A stretch of DNA of 64,000 nucleotides from Fischerella sp. JS2 (GTDB taxonomy: Bacteria > Cyanobacteriota > Cyanobacteriia > Cyanobacteriales > Nostocaceae): assembly GCF_032393985.1 (NCBI RefSeq), contig NZ_CP135918.1, positions 4,837,724 to 4,901,723 of the forward strand, in the 5' to 3' direction. The notes below the pieces were generated by a model, which was given only the letters and a program-made list of their open reading frames with translations, was not told where the DNA came from and did no database searches. Positions 9,701-19,817 of this stretch are shown one piece after another. The first letter of the stretch is position 1. Each line of letters begins with the position of its first letter. The position numbers and the translations under genes are program-made.

Positions 9701-11533
9701 ATGAAAGCCTTGAGTGCGATATTGCCCTTTGCTGAACAGCGATTGTATCAGGTCTTAGAAGTTTTACCCTTAGGAGTGGCTGTCATCGAAAAAAATGGCA
9801 ACTATTCTTACATCAATCAAAATGGGCAAAATTTACTGGGTGCAGGTCAAGTTCTGAATTTGGTAAGCGAACACATTGCTGGTGCCTATGAAATTTATCG
9901 TGCTGGTACTAATCAACTATACCCTAGTCAACAACTACCATCAGTACAAGCATTAGCAGGGAAAGTGGCAAATGCTGATGATTTAGAGATTTACCGTGAA
10001 GGAAAAACGATCGCACTAGAGATGAAGGTTATTCCTATATTTGATGACAGTGGTGAAGTAGCTTATGCGATCGCAATATTTCAAGATATCACAGAACGTA
10101 AACAAGCAGAGGCAGCCGTTTTAGCTGAAGCACTACAAAAAAGCGAGGCATACTTACGTACCGTAGTTAATAATTTTCCCCTAATTCTTTGGGCAATGGA
10201 TAAAAAAGGGGTCTTTACCCTCTCAGAAGGAAAGGGATTAGAAGGATTGGGATTAAAGCCAGGAGAAGCTGTTGGTCAATCAGTATTTGAGATGTATGGC
10301 GATTTACCAGAGGTAGTAGCAGCATTCCGCAATTCTCTAACAACAGGTGTTCCCTATTACGTCACAGCTACAACCAATGGTTGCACATTAGAGGGGATGG
10401 CTAATCCCTTCTATGATGACCAAGGTAACATCCAGGGAATGATTGGTGTTTCTATGGATATTACTGCTCGCAAACAAGCAGAAGACGCTCTCAAGAAGAG
10501 TGAAGCCCAGTTTCGTAGGCTAGCAGAAAATGTACCAGGCATGATCTATCGGTATATCTTGCATCCTGATGGTTATGATGAATTTACTTATTTAAGTCCC
10601 AGATGTCGGGAAATTTACGAACTAGAACCAGAAGCGATCATCCAGGATTCTCAAAACCTTTGGTCTTTAGTTCATCCAGATGATAGCCTAGCTATCCAAA
10701 GTCTGATTGCAGAATCTCTGCACAAGCCAGAATCAATTAATCTTGAACACCGCATCATTACTCCTTCTGGACGGGTGAAATGGATTCAAGTCATAGCCCA
10801 AGCAGAACAGCAAGCCAACGGAGATAATATCTGGGATGGAGTAGTCATCGACATCACACAACGCAAACACACAGAACAACTTTTAGCAGACTACAACCGT
10901 ACCCTTGAAAAACAAGTGCGCGAAAGAACTATCGCCCTAGAACAAGAAATTTGGGAACGCAAACGAGCTGAAGATGCAGCTAAAGCCGCCGAAATTGCTC
11001 TGCGCAAAGCAAACTTAGAATTAGAACGCCTCGCAACTTTAGATGGCTTAACGCAAGTAGCAAATCGTCGCCGCTTTGATGAATACCTATCCCAAGAATG
11101 GCGACGCATGGCACGAGAACAACAGTATTTATCTTTAATCTTATGTGATGTAGATTATTTTAAAAGTTACAATGACCACTACGGACATCAAGCAGGCGAT
11201 GCTTGTTTAAAAAGGGTAGCCGCAGCCATGCGTAACACCCTTAAGCGTCCAGCAGACTTAGTTGCTCGTTACGGAGGCGAAGAATTTGCCATTATTTTGC
11301 CTTCTACAACACAGCAAGGCGCTGTCGCCGTTGCCCAAGCAATTCAAAAAGCGATCAAACTATTAAAATTACCCCATATTCAATCTCAAATCAGTGACTT
11401 TATCACTGTAAGTTTCGGTGTCTCAAGTATAATTCCTACTCACAACCTTAGAGCAGAAACCCTGATCACAGCCGCAGATGAAGCACTTTATGAAGCCAAA
11501 AAACAGGGACGCGATCGCATTGTTTGCGTATAA
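9701..11533 (+). CDS. PAS-PAS-PAS-GGDEF diguanylate cyclase
   Basis: A 610-residue soluble sensor enzyme. Three PAS/PAC units are visible (about 10-145, 145-265 and 270-390, each ending near a D-I-T-x-R-K-Q/H motif), followed by a coiled coil and a C-terminal GGDEF domain (about 445-610) with LDGLTQVANRR, the signature RYGGEEFAI and the end motif ALYEAKKQGRDR. GGEEF is an accepted active form, so it is predicted to make cyclic di-GMP in response to an unknown PAS signal. It follows the cAMP cyclase gene in the same direction but 440 bases away, so it is probably a separate transcription unit. Confidence 0.85.
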   Translation: MKALSAILPFAEQRLYQVLEVLPLGVAVIEKNGNYSYINQNGQNLLGAGQVLNLVSEHIAGAYEIYRAGTNQLYPSQQLPSVQALAGKVANADDLEIYREGKTIALEMKVIPIFDDSGEVAYAIAIFQDITERKQAEAAVLAEALQKSEAYLRTVVNNFPLILWAMDKKGVFTLSEGKGLEGLGLKPGEAVGQSVFEMYGDLPEVVAAFRNSLTTGVPYYVTATTNGCTLEGMANPFYDDQGNIQGMIGVSMDITARKQAEDALKKSEAQFRRLAENVPGMIYRYILHPDGYDEFTYLSPRCREIYELEPEAIIQDSQNLWSLVHPDDSLAIQSLIAESLHKPESINLEHRIITPSGRVKWIQVIAQAEQQANGDNIWDGVVIDITQRKHTEQLLADYNRTLEKQVRERTIALEQEIWERKRAEDAAKAAEIALRKANLELERLATLDGLTQVANRRRFDEYLSQEWRRMAREQQYLSLILCDVDYFKSYNDHYGHQAGDACLKRVAAAMRNTLKRPADLVARYGGEEFAIILPSTTQQGAVAVAQAIQKAIKLLKLPHIQSQISDFITVSFGVSSIIPTHNLRAETLITAADEALYEAKKQGRDRIVCV

Positions 11534-11992
11534 GGGTTGATGGTTGAATGTTGCTGCTGCACCTAGAACTCATCCCTATTTCTGAATCGATGCAATAGAC
11601 CTCTTGCACAAATATTTTTTACCCCACCCTAACCCCTCCCCGTTTACGGGGAGGGAACTAAATCTTCCCCCCGTGAACGGGGGGAGGGGTGATTGAGAGG
11701 GGTTTTTAGGATTCATGCAAGAGGTCTAATGTGTTTGTTAGCAGCAGGTGCACTGGCGGCGATCACGAAGCGCTATGAATGAAACTTCCCACACATGTAT
11801 CTTTGGATAGTTATGTCAATAGCTAAAAATATTTATTAATATAGTTATACAGAAATTAATAGTAATCAGAGGCAAAAAGTGCATGTAGTGAATATCGCAT
11901 GGGTATTTCACTGGTAGCCAAGGCAGCTACTAGTGGTTTTTCGTCATATCTAGATTCTTTGCGTATTTCTTAACTAACGGAGACAAAAAAGT
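11534..11992. other. intergenic region with MITE-like element
   Basis: Apart from the element at 11596-11728, described separately, there is only AT-rich unique sequence and a possible promoter for the small membrane protein gene at 11993. Confidence 0.5.
11596..11728. mobile_element. MITE-like element with perfect 13-bp TAGACCTCTTGCA ends
   Basis: A 133-base non-coding segment with perfect 13-base terminal inverted repeats, TAGACCTCTTGCA at 11596-11608 and its complement at 11716-11728. The core holds nested GC-rich inverted repeats (CCTCCCCGTTTACGGGGAGG and CCCCCCGTGAACGGGGGG). A solo copy of the same 13-base end occurs at 62623-62635. No clear target-site duplication is visible. Confidence 0.65.
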
Positions 11993-12211
11993 ATGAATAA
12001 CCAGCAACCTTCTGAATCAAAGGAATTTGTTGGCTATCTTAAGAATGGAATTTGGTTGTTTGGCATCTCTTCTTGGTTGTTTGGCATTACAGACAGAAGT
12101 ATTGCTTCGTTTGCAGATGGATATCTATCTGCATTGGATTTAACGCAATTATTCACAGCAGCGACATTTTTTGTCGCATGGCTATTTCTAAAACCCACAA
12201 CTAATCCATAA
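11993..12211 (+). CDS. small hypothetical membrane protein
   Basis: A 72-residue protein that I do not recognise. After a polar N-terminus it has two hydrophobic segments (about 17-32 and 52-66), so it may form a helical hairpin in a membrane. GGAG lies 10 bases upstream of the ATG, which supports translation. It precedes another unrecognised membrane protein gene by about 140 bases in the same direction. Confidence 0.5.
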   Translation: MNNQQPSESKEFVGYLKNGIWLFGISSWLFGITDRSIASFADGYLSALDLTQLFTAATFFVAWLFLKPTTNP

Positions 12212-12352
12212 AACCAGCTAGGCTAAAGCAATTTCTCAAGCAACGGGGGGTATGCCAAAATGTGTAGCTCTGAAAACCATCACAAGCTTTTATGCTCTTC
12301 TATTAACTCAAAGCCATGATGGAAAAAATACCTTCATGGGAACTAGAGTATT

Positions 12353-13126
12353 ATGTATTTTAACTTTTTTCTCAGTTCCAGTATTGGAATTGTTGTTTCT
12401 GTATTGCTAATTTTTAGTATATTCCAATGGTTTCATTTACCTTCTGGTAACTTTTTGGATTGGGTGATTGGTGGTGCAAGTTTTTGGTGGTTGTTAGTGA
12501 TTGTGACAGTGCCTTGGAATGTCTATTTTAAAGCGAAAGAAGTATTAGCAGAGGCAGAACAATCAACAGAAAAGGAAATCCCTGTTGATCACAAACAAGT
12601 AGATTATGTGAAGATTTTGGCCAAGCGATCGCTCTTAATTGCCATTGCTTTACACTTAATCTCAGCCATCGGTCTTTATATTCTCGCTGTTAAAGGTATT
12701 AGTGCTGTTGGATATTTCGGTTCTGGTGCAGCTTTACTCTTAACAGGTTTACGTCCAGCGATTAGTGCTTATGAATATTTATATACACGCTTAACTGCAA
12801 TTGGGAGTGAATGGAAGTATCCTCGCCAAGATATTGTCGAACTCCGTAACCGCTTTGATGTCACCGAAGACAGAATTAAACGCATAGAAGAACAACTAGA
12901 CCCCGAAAATTCCTACTCGCTAGTAGCAAATCAGCAACGTAACACAGAAGATACACGCAAAGAATTGGCTCGTCTTTCTGCCAATTTAGAAGAACTACGC
13001 GCCATAAATCAAATAGAACACGAACGTTTAGCAAGAGAAGCAAGGGCTGCGATCGCTCAACTTTCTACCGATGGGCAATTTCTTGATCATGTTCGTGAGA
13101 TTATTAGATTTTTTAAAACAGCCTAG
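12353..13126 (+). CDS. hypothetical membrane protein with C-terminal coiled coil
   Basis: A 257-residue protein with no family I can name. It has four hydrophobic segments in the first 140 residues (about 5-25, 33-53, 87-107 and 115-135) separated by a charged loop, then a soluble tail from about 155 rich in E, R, L and Q that reads as a coiled coil. The tail ends LDHVREIIRFFKTA. It probably is an inner-membrane protein with a cytoplasmic coiled-coil arm. Similar hypothetical proteins occur in cyanobacteria, but no function can be inferred from sequence alone. Confidence 0.7.
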   Translation: MYFNFFLSSSIGIVVSVLLIFSIFQWFHLPSGNFLDWVIGGASFWWLLVIVTVPWNVYFKAKEVLAEAEQSTEKEIPVDHKQVDYVKILAKRSLLIAIALHLISAIGLYILAVKGISAVGYFGSGAALLLTGLRPAISAYEYLYTRLTAIGSEWKYPRQDIVELRNRFDVTEDRIKRIEEQLDPENSYSLVANQQRNTEDTRKELARLSANLEELRAINQIEHERLAREARAAIAQLSTDGQFLDHVREIIRFFKTA

Positions 13127-13253
13127 AATCGGGAGTGTGAGGAGTAGGGGAAGTGTGCTGAGTAAAAAAATATTTTGTTCTTCTACTTCTCACACCCCAC
13201 CCTGCCTTAAGCCTATGAGCGTGTCTACACACCCCTCACACCTCCCCAAACGC

Positions 13254-14576
13254 CTAATCTCCTTTTTCCCGATCAGATAGCATCTGTTGTGGTATCACCA
13301 GAACTTTATCAACGCGATTACCATCCATATCCATCACTTCAAAACGCATACCTTGCCATTCAAAGTGATCGGCTGCTGCGGGAATTCGGCCGAGATGGGT
13401 AATCACAAAACCACCCAATGTTTGGTAATTTCCCTGATGAATTCGTAGATATTCCTCAAGGTCGAACATTTCAAAAAACTCTTCTACAGATAACATTCCA
13501 TCCAATAACCAAGAACCATCTTCCCGTTGTATAGCTTGGGGATTCTCCAGTTCATCTGCTGTAGGAACATCACCAACAATTTCAATCATCACGTCGTTAA
13601 GAGTGACTAATCCCTGAATCACACCGTATTCATCTACTACCAGCGCCATATGAGTGGCGGTTTGTTTGAACAACTCCAAAAGCTTTAAGCCACGGGTGCT
13701 TTCTGGGACAAATTCAGCCTTTCGCAATCCTACAGTTAAATCTAGCTGTTCTCCACACAAACTCCGAGCCAACAAGTCAGTCACAGCAATTATACCGAGA
13801 ACATTATCTAGTCCTCCTTGACAAACTGGATACCGAGAATAACCATTCTCAATTACCTTTTGGCGATTTTCTGTGGCAGAGTCATCCAAGTCTAGCCAAA
13901 CAATATCTGGACGCGGTGTCATAAAAGAATTAACAGGGCGATCGCCTAAGCGAAATACTCGCTCTACCATATCTTGTTCAGCTTCCTCAAAAGTCCCCTC
14001 TTCAGTACCTTGCTCAATTAAAACTCGGATTTCTTCTTCTGTTACCTGTGGTTCTGTGGATGGTCTAATGCCTAAAATTCGCAATACAGCATCTGTAGAA
14101 ATACTGAGTAAATAAACGATAGGTGAACCAATTGTTGCCAACATCCGCATCGGAATAGCAACAATGGAGGCAATTGGTTCTGGGTGGTTTAATGCTACTC
14201 GTTTCGGAACCAATTCGCCTATAATCAACGTCAGATAGGTGATGATTAAAACCGCTATTACAGAAGCGGTCACATCTTTATAAGGTGCCAAAAAAGGGAT
14301 AGAATTAAAAATAGGAACCAGTCTCTTGGCGATCACTGATTCACCAAAAGCACCAGATAAAATTGCTAACAGAGTGATCCCTACCTGGACAGTTGCTAAG
14401 AATTGATTGGGGGAGGATGCTAATTCCAACGCAACACGAGCCTTTTGATCTCCCCGTTCTGCTAGCTGTTGCAAGCGTACCTTTCGAGCTGAGACAATAG
14501 CCAACTCTGACATGACAAACAGGGCGTTGGCAAGGATTAGTAATAAAACAAGTAAAATTTCAGCAGTTGGTGACAT
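13254..14576 (-). CDS. CNNM/CorC-type membrane protein (hemolysin family)
   Basis: A 440-residue protein with the standard order DUF21/CNNM transmembrane domain (about 1-200), a pair of CBS domains (about 210-330; NSFMTPRPDI and TATHMALVVDEYG) and a C-terminal CorC_HlyC domain (about 345-435). Members are proposed magnesium or cobalt transporters/efflux regulators; substrate here is unknown. Length is normal. The leader contains a perfect 8-bp hairpin (14586-14604) starting 9 bases before the ATG, exactly where a ribosome site would be, and no Shine-Dalgarno sequence is visible. Confidence 0.8.
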   Translation of the reverse strand: MSPTAEILLVLLLILANALFVMSELAIVSARKVRLQQLAERGDQKARVALELASSPNQFLATVQVGITLLAILSGAFGESVIAKRLVPIFNSIPFLAPYKDVTASVIAVLIITYLTLIIGELVPKRVALNHPEPIASIVAIPMRMLATIGSPIVYLLSISTDAVLRILGIRPSTEPQVTEEEIRVLIEQGTEEGTFEEAEQDMVERVFRLGDRPVNSFMTPRPDIVWLDLDDSATENRQKVIENGYSRYPVCQGGLDNVLGIIAVTDLLARSLCGEQLDLTVGLRKAEFVPESTRGLKLLELFKQTATHMALVVDEYGVIQGLVTLNDVMIEIVGDVPTADELENPQAIQREDGSWLLDGMLSVEEFFEMFDLEEYLRIHQGNYQTLGGFVITHLGRIPAAADHFEWQGMRFEVMDMDGNRVDKVLVIPQQMLSDREKGD

Positions 14577-14942
14577 TATTTAAAATTGCCGATGCTATCG
14601 GCAACCACACTTAAATTTAATTTGAATCTGTATGCGTTGTTTAACACTTACTTAGCTTTACTTAGTAAAGTCAATAGCCAATTGTCAATGGTAAAAAACT
14701 ACTGTTTCCGTATATTAGCTATTGTCCAGTCGTAATTGTACTAGGGACTAACATATTTTCAAGGTAAGCCACTTATGAATGTTGGTAGACAACCAAACAT
14801 GAAAATTCTTACCCCTTCTGCTATCTGCCCTCTGTCTTATTGGAAATAAAGCTCTATTATCGTTGACATTTCTAAAATAGTTAAAGTAAACGCTATGATT
14901 GTGCATTGCTGGTCAGAACGACTCCCACCTATTTAAAAAGTT
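14577..14942. other. divergent intergenic region
   Basis: About 365 bases between the CNNM-type gene and mfd. It should carry both promoters. Besides the leader hairpin at 14586-14604 I see no repeat or gene. Confidence 0.5.
14586..14604 (-). promoter_or_regulatory. hairpin in the 5' leader of the CNNM-type gene
   Basis: Perfect 8-bp stem TTGCCGAT / ATCGGCAA with a 3-base loop, ending nine bases before the ATG at 14576. It could occlude ribosome loading or act as a small regulatory structure. No further riboswitch-like fold is evident. Confidence 0.35.
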
Positions 14943-17900
14943 ATGGCATTTTCTTCCATTGTGCGCGCTCTAGGGCGATCGCCGCTCACCACAGAATTTA
15001 TCTCTAAGCTGAATCGGCAAAAAAATTTACATTTAAATGGTATTCCTCGCCTACCAAAAGGCTTACTAGCTTCGGCACTGGCTCAAACTGAAGGACAAAA
15101 TTTATTTGTGGTCTGTGCCACTTTGGAGGAAGCTGGACGCTGGACAGCACAACTGGAAGCGATGGGATGGCAAACTATACATTTTTATCCCACATCCGAA
15201 GCATCCCCCTACGAACCTTTTGACCCTGAAACCGAAATGACTTGGGGACAGATGCAGGTATTGGCAGACTTAGTGAGATTTGGAACCCAGGAAGATGGGG
15301 AGGTGGGGAGGTTGGGAGATGGGGAGACAGTTTCACCCCATCACCCCATCACTAACAGCCGAATGGCCATCATCGCCACTCACGCCGCCCTGCAACCCCA
15401 CTTACCACCACCAACTAGCTTTGCTCCTTTGTGTCTCACTCTCAAACAAGGGATGGAGTTGGATTTAAATAGTTTCAGTGAAAAATTAGCGAGTCTAGGG
15501 TACGAACGGGTTGCATTAGTAGAAACAGAAGGGCAGTGGAGTCGGCGGGGTGATATTGTAGACGTGTTCCCTGTGTCTTCTGAACTACCAGTCCGCTTGG
15601 AGTGGTTTGGGGACGAAATCGAGCAAATCCGAGAATTTGATCCAGCAACTCAACGTTCAGCTTTAGATAAAATTGACCAGTTAATTCTTACTCCCACTAG
15701 CTTTGCGCCTGTGGTGATGGCAGCATTGAGTGGAGAGAGGCTAGAAAATGTCAAAACTTATCTTTCCGCAGTCGAACAAGAACAGATTGAAGCAGGTGCA
15801 TCGTTGGAAGGTAGCCGTCGGTTTTTAGGGTTGGCTTTCACAAAACCAGCTTCATTATTAGATTATTTACCAGCAAATACCTTTATTGCAATTGATGAGC
15901 CAGAACAGTGTCATGCTCATAGCGATCGCTGGGTGGAAAATGCCGAGGAACAATGGCTACTTTTAGGGAGTAGAGGAGCAGATGAAGAGGAAGGTGATCG
16001 TGCCTTAGAAGCAGCCTTGATCGCCTTACCAAAAATTCATTGTTGTTTTGATGATTGTTTAGCTGCTTCCCAAGCATTTAAAAAGATATATCTATCAGAA
16101 ATTGCCGAAGAAAATCAAGGTATAAATCTTGCTTGTCGTGGACTACCGACGACACCGCACGCTTATGCCAAAATTGCCGAAACACTTAGACAAGAGCGTG
16201 AGCGCAATTTCTCGATTTGGTTAATTTCGGCACAACCCAGTCGTTCTGTCTCACTGTTGCAAGAACACGATTGTCCGGCTCAGTTTATCCCTAATCCCCG
16301 TGACTACCAGGCGATCGACAAGTTACAAATTAATCACGTACCAGTTGCTCTGAAATATTCCGGTTTGGCAGAGTTGGAAGGCTTTATTCTGCCGACTTTT
16401 CGCACAGTGATTGTCACTGACCGGGAATTTTACGGGCAGCATACTCTGGCAACCTTCGGTTATATCCGCAAGCGGCGTAAAGCTGCTTCTAAGCAAGTAG
16501 ACCCCAACAAACTCCGTCCCGGTGATTATGTAGTTCACAGAAATCACGGTGTCGGTAAATTCCTCAAGTTGGAAAGTCTCACGCTTAACAATGAAACCCG
16601 TGATTATTTGGTGGTGCAATATGCAGATGGTTTATTGCGGGTAGCAGCCGATCAAGTTAATGCTTTATCACGTTTTCGTACCACCAGCGACAAGCCCCCA
16701 GAATTAAACAAAATGACTGGTAAGGCTTGGGAAAATACCAAGAACAAAGTCCGCAAAGCTATAAAGAAACTGGCGGTGGACTTGCTGAAATTATATGCAG
16801 CGCGATCGCAACAAAAAGGTTTTGCCTTTCCGGCAGATATGCCTTGGCAGCAAGAACTAGAAGATTCGTTCCCTTACCAACCCACAACCGATCAGCTCAA
16901 AGCTGTGCAAGATGTGAAACGGGACATGGAAAGCAATCGCCCAATGGATCGCTTAGTGTGTGGCGATGTCGGTTTCGGTAAAACTGAGGTGGCTATCCGC
17001 GCTATCTTTAAAGCAGTCACCGCCGGCAAACAAGTGGCACTCCTTGCACCTACTACTATCCTAACGCAGCAACACTATCACACTCTTAAAGAACGCTTTG
17101 CACCTTACCCAATTAACATTGGTTTACTGAACCGCTTCCGCAGTCCCCAAGAACGTCGCGATATTCAAAAACGCCTAGCATCAGGTGAATTAGATGTAGT
17201 TGTAGGTACACACCAACTATTGAGTAAAGATGTAAATTTCAAAGATTTGGGAATGTTAGTGGTGGATGAAGAACAACGGTTTGGGGTGAATCAAAAAGAA
17301 AAAATTAAAACTTTAAAAACTCAGGTAGATGTACTGACTCTCTCAGCCACACCCATCCCGCGCACCTTATATATGTCTTTGTCGGGTATCCGGGAAATGA
17401 GTTTGATTACTACACCGCCACCATCCCGTCGTCCGATCAAGACTCATCTTGCACCAATGCACCCAGAAACAGTCCGCAGTGCGATTCGGCAAGAACTCGA
17501 CAGAGGCGGACAGGTGTTTTATGTCGTACCCCGTGTCGAAGGTATCGAAGAAAGAACAGATGAGTTGCGGGAAATGATCCCGGGGGCGAGAATAGTGATC
17601 GCTCACGGGCAAATGGAAGCAGGCGAATTAGAATCGATCATGCTTTCCTTCAGTAGTGCGGAAGCAGATATTTTGGTTTGTACGACGATTATTGAATCTG
17701 GTTTAGATATTCCCCGTGTCAACACGATTTTAATTGAAGATGCCCATCGTTTTGGTTTAGCACAGTTGTATCAGTTGCGGGGAAGAGTAGGACGTGCAGG
17801 AATTCAGGCTCACGCTTGGCTATTTTACCCGAAGCAACGCACACTATCTGATGCTGCCCGCCAGCGTCTACGAGCCATCCAGGAATTTACACAGTTGGGT

Positions 17901-18527
17901 TCTGGATATCAATTAGCTGTGCGAGATATGGAAATTCGCGGTGTTGGTAACTTATTGGGTGCAGAACAATCAGGGCAAATGGAAGCTATCGGTTTCGATT
18001 TATACATGGAAATGTTGGAAGAAGCCATTCGGGAAATCCGGGGACAAGAAATACCCCAAGTTGAAGATACCCAAATTGATCTCAACCTTACAGCCTTTGT
18101 TCCTGCTGATTACATCCCTGATATTGACCAAAAAATGAGCGCTTACCGTGCGGTGGCTGCTGCTAAATCTCAAGAAGAACTAACACAAATTGCTGCCGAG
18201 TGGAGCGATCGCTACGGTACAATTCCCAAACCTGCTAGTCAACTATTGCGAGTGATGGAATTGAAACAATTAGCTAAAAAACTAGGCTTTAGTCGCATTA
18301 AACCAGAAGCAAAACAACACGTTGTTTTAGAAACACCAATGGAAGAACCTGCTTGGAATTTGTTAGCAGGAAATTTACCAGAAAATCTCAAATCTCGTTT
18401 TGTTTATTCACCAGGAAAAGTCACAGTGCGTGGTTTGGGAGTGTTCAAGGCAGATCAGCAGTTGCAAACCCTCATAGATGCATTTGAGAAAATGCAGGGT
18501 GCGGTTGTGGAAGCGGCGGTTATTTAA
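14943..18527 (+). CDS. mfd: transcription-repair coupling factor Mfd
   Basis: A 1194-residue SF2 ATPase that removes stalled RNA polymerase at DNA damage and recruits UvrA. Visible regions are the UvrB-like N-terminal domains, the RNA-polymerase interaction domain around [18 protein letters not shown], the RecG-like motor with [15 protein letters not shown] (Walker A), VVDEEQRFG (motif II, DEEQ) and [10 protein letters not shown], and the C-terminal TRCF domain. Around residues 116-137 an in-frame low-complexity stretch ([12 protein letters not shown] and following) interrupts a conserved region; its DNA is the same GGGGAGGTGGGG / CACCCCATCACC repeat seen between genes. The enzyme should still be active since the insertion is near an N-terminal loop. 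Confidence 0.95.
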   Translation: MAFSSIVRALGRSPLTTEFISKLNRQKNLHLNGIPRLPKGLLASALAQTEGQNLFVVCATLEEAGRWTAQLEAMGWQTIHFYPTSEASPYEPFDPETEMTWGQMQVLADLVRFGTQEDGEVGRLGDGETVSPHHPITNSRMAIIATHAALQPHLPPPTSFAPLCLTLKQGMELDLNSFSEKLASLGYERVALVETEGQWSRRGDIVDVFPVSSELPVRLEWFGDEIEQIREFDPATQRSALDKIDQLILTPTSFAPVVMAALSGERLENVKTYLSAVEQEQIEAGASLEGSRRFLGLAFTKPASLLDYLPANTFIAIDEPEQCHAHSDRWVENAEEQWLLLGSRGADEEEGDRALEAALIALPKIHCCFDDCLAASQAFKKIYLSEIAEENQGINLACRGLPTTPHAYAKIAETLRQERERNFSIWLISAQPSRSVSLLQEHDCPAQFIPNPRDYQAIDKLQINHVPVALKYSGLAELEGFILPTFRTVIVTDREFYGQHTLATFGYIRKRRKAASKQVDPNKLRPGDYVVHRNHGVGKFLKLESLTLNNETRDYLVVQYADGLLRVAADQVNALSRFRTTSDKPPELNKMTGKAWENTKNKVRKAIKKLAVDLLKLYAARSQQKGFAFPADMPWQQELEDSFPYQPTTDQLKAVQDVKRDMESNRPMDRLVCGDVGFGKTEVAIRAIFKAVTAGKQVALLAPTTILTQQHYHTLKERFAPYPINIGLLNRFRSPQERRDIQKRLASGELDVVVGTHQLLSKDVNFKDLGMLVVDEEQRFGVNQKEKIKTLKTQVDVLTLSATPIPRTLYMSLSGIREMSLITTPPPSRRPIKTHLAPMHPETVRSAIRQELDRGGQVFYVVPRVEGIEERTDELREMIPGARIVIAHGQMEAGELESIMLSFSSAEADILVCTTIIESGLDIPRVNTILIEDAHRFGLAQLYQLRGRVGRAGIQAHAWLFYPKQRTLSDAARQRLRAIQEFTQLGSGYQLAVRDMEIRGVGNLLGAEQSGQMEAIGFDLYMEMLEEAIREIRGQEIPQVEDTQIDLNLTAFVPADYIPDIDQKMSAYRAVAAAKSQEELTQIAAEWSDRYGTIPKPASQLLRVMELKQLAKKLGFSRIKPEAKQHVVLETPMEEPAWNLLAGNLPENLKSRFVYSPGKVTVRGLGVFKADQQLQTLIDAFEKMQGAVVEAAVI

Positions 18528-18605
18528 CTCAAATCTTGACTTATAAGGCTAGTAATCGGTAATGACGCAGATGATCGCTCATTACCAATTACCAACGGTA
18601 TGTTA

Positions 18606-19307
18606 TTAAGTGATAATATTTACACTACCCGTATCTAAATCATAACGACCACCTACGATTTTTAATTTCCCGGATTGTAATAGCTCAGATAAAAGGGGCG
18701 ATCGCTTTAACCGTTGAATTTGATAATGCACATTGGCAATTACAGCATTATCAACTTTATCGCCTGGCTGATATTTGACCTTGGCCACGACTGGTTTAAT
18801 TGCCTTGACAAAAGTACTGATATCACCAGGTAACACTTCGTTCTGCACAGCGGCGGTGACTGCTCCACATCGCTCATGACCTAATACCATCAGCAAAGGA
18901 GTATTCAACAAAGCAACTGCATATTCAATACTACCGATCGCTTCTGGGGTAGCAATATTTCCGGCAATGCGAACATCAAAAATATCACCGATGCCTTGGT
19001 CAAAAATAATTTCCGCAGGCACTCGCGAATCTGCACAACTTAAAATAGTTGCAAATGGATGTTGAGCTTGAGCTACTTCCTGCAATCGAGTCTGAGATTG
19101 ATCGGGATATTGAGGTTGATGCTGGACAAAACGCTGATTTCCCTCTAGCAGCTTTTGCAGTGCAGCATCTGGACTGAGGGAAGGAGCAGCTGTTGGGGGT
19201 AATTCAGCAGCTTGAACTTGTTCTACCTGCCAGAGTAAATCGCTAGCAGTTACCAATAAACCAAGTCCCCCAAAGATTCCCCACTTTAAAAAGTCACGAC
19301 GTTCCAT
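18606..19307 (-). CDS. beta-type carbonic anhydrase with Tat-like leader
   Basis: A 233-residue protein with an ERRDFLKWG twin-arginine leader and hydrophobic segment, then a beta-carbonic anhydrase core: SCADSRVPAE (zinc cysteine and Asp-Arg pair) and LGHERCGAVTAA (zinc histidine and cysteine). It is likely periplasmic or membrane-anchored, as described for EcaB-type cyanobacterial enzymes, and would feed or trap inorganic carbon. It is downstream of sbtA-sbtB in the same direction, about 195 bases after sbtB, so it likely belongs to the same low-carbon response. It is a paralogue of the partial enzyme at 1-491. AAGGAAG precedes the ATG. Confidence 0.88.
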   Translation of the reverse strand: MERRDFLKWGIFGGLGLLVTASDLLWQVEQVQAAELPPTAAPSLSPDAALQKLLEGNQRFVQHQPQYPDQSQTRLQEVAQAQHPFATILSCADSRVPAEIIFDQGIGDIFDVRIAGNIATPEAIGSIEYAVALLNTPLLMVLGHERCGAVTAAVQNEVLPGDISTFVKAIKPVVAKVKYQPGDKVDNAVIANVHYQIQRLKRSPLLSELLQSGKLKIVGGRYDLDTGSVNIIT

Positions 19308-19501
19308 GAAAAGCTTCCTTGCATGTAAGGTTTTTTACCTAATAAAGGCAGAGGGCAGAAGAAAATATATTTATCAAAAGGGTAAAAGGATCTTTTACTC
19401 TCCCTTGAAGCCTCTTTGCGTCTACGAGACTTCCAGAGTGAAGACAAAAGGTATCCTTGCTTGAAATCCTTCAATTTATTGATGGATTCCCTTCTGCCTT
19501 C

Positions 19502-19813
19502 TCATAGTGATGCGACACATTTTAATGAACGGATTTCCATAACATCGGAGACGTAACAGGTTCCCCCAAATTTATTGAGTACGGGTCTGATATTTTCCAC
19601 AGCTGACTTGAGTTGTTCTGGCATACAGAACGCGATGATGTAAACATTATCAAGCATCGTCATGTCCAAATCTTCAGCTGTTCCTCGTAATCCTTTGCCA
19701 GCGACATTACGAATTACAATATGACCATGTACACCTGATTTGTCTAAACTCTCCAAAATTTTGGCCAGTTCAAAAGAGTTGGCAATAATTTCTATTTTTT
19801 TGACTAGGTGCAT
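19502..19813 (-). CDS. sbtB: PII-like regulator of bicarbonate transport
   Basis: A 103-residue PII-like protein, four bases downstream of sbtA, which identifies it as SbtB. SbtB trimers bind adenine nucleotides (cAMP, AMP, ADP, ATP) and dock on SbtA to control bicarbonate import. The T-loop region reads GKGLRGTAEDLDMT. The C-terminus ends SLKCVASL and lacks the CGPxGC redox R-loop found in some SbtB proteins, so regulation by that apyrase/redox switch would be absent. GGAGG lies seven bases before the ATG. Given a cAMP-producing cyclase in the same window, cAMP control of this pair is plausible but not shown. Confidence 0.88.
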   Translation of the reverse strand: MHLVKKIEIIANSFELAKILESLDKSGVHGHIVIRNVAGKGLRGTAEDLDMTMLDNVYIIAFCMPEQLKSAVENIRPVLNKFGGTCYVSDVMEIRSLKCVASL

Positions 19814-19817
19814 AACA

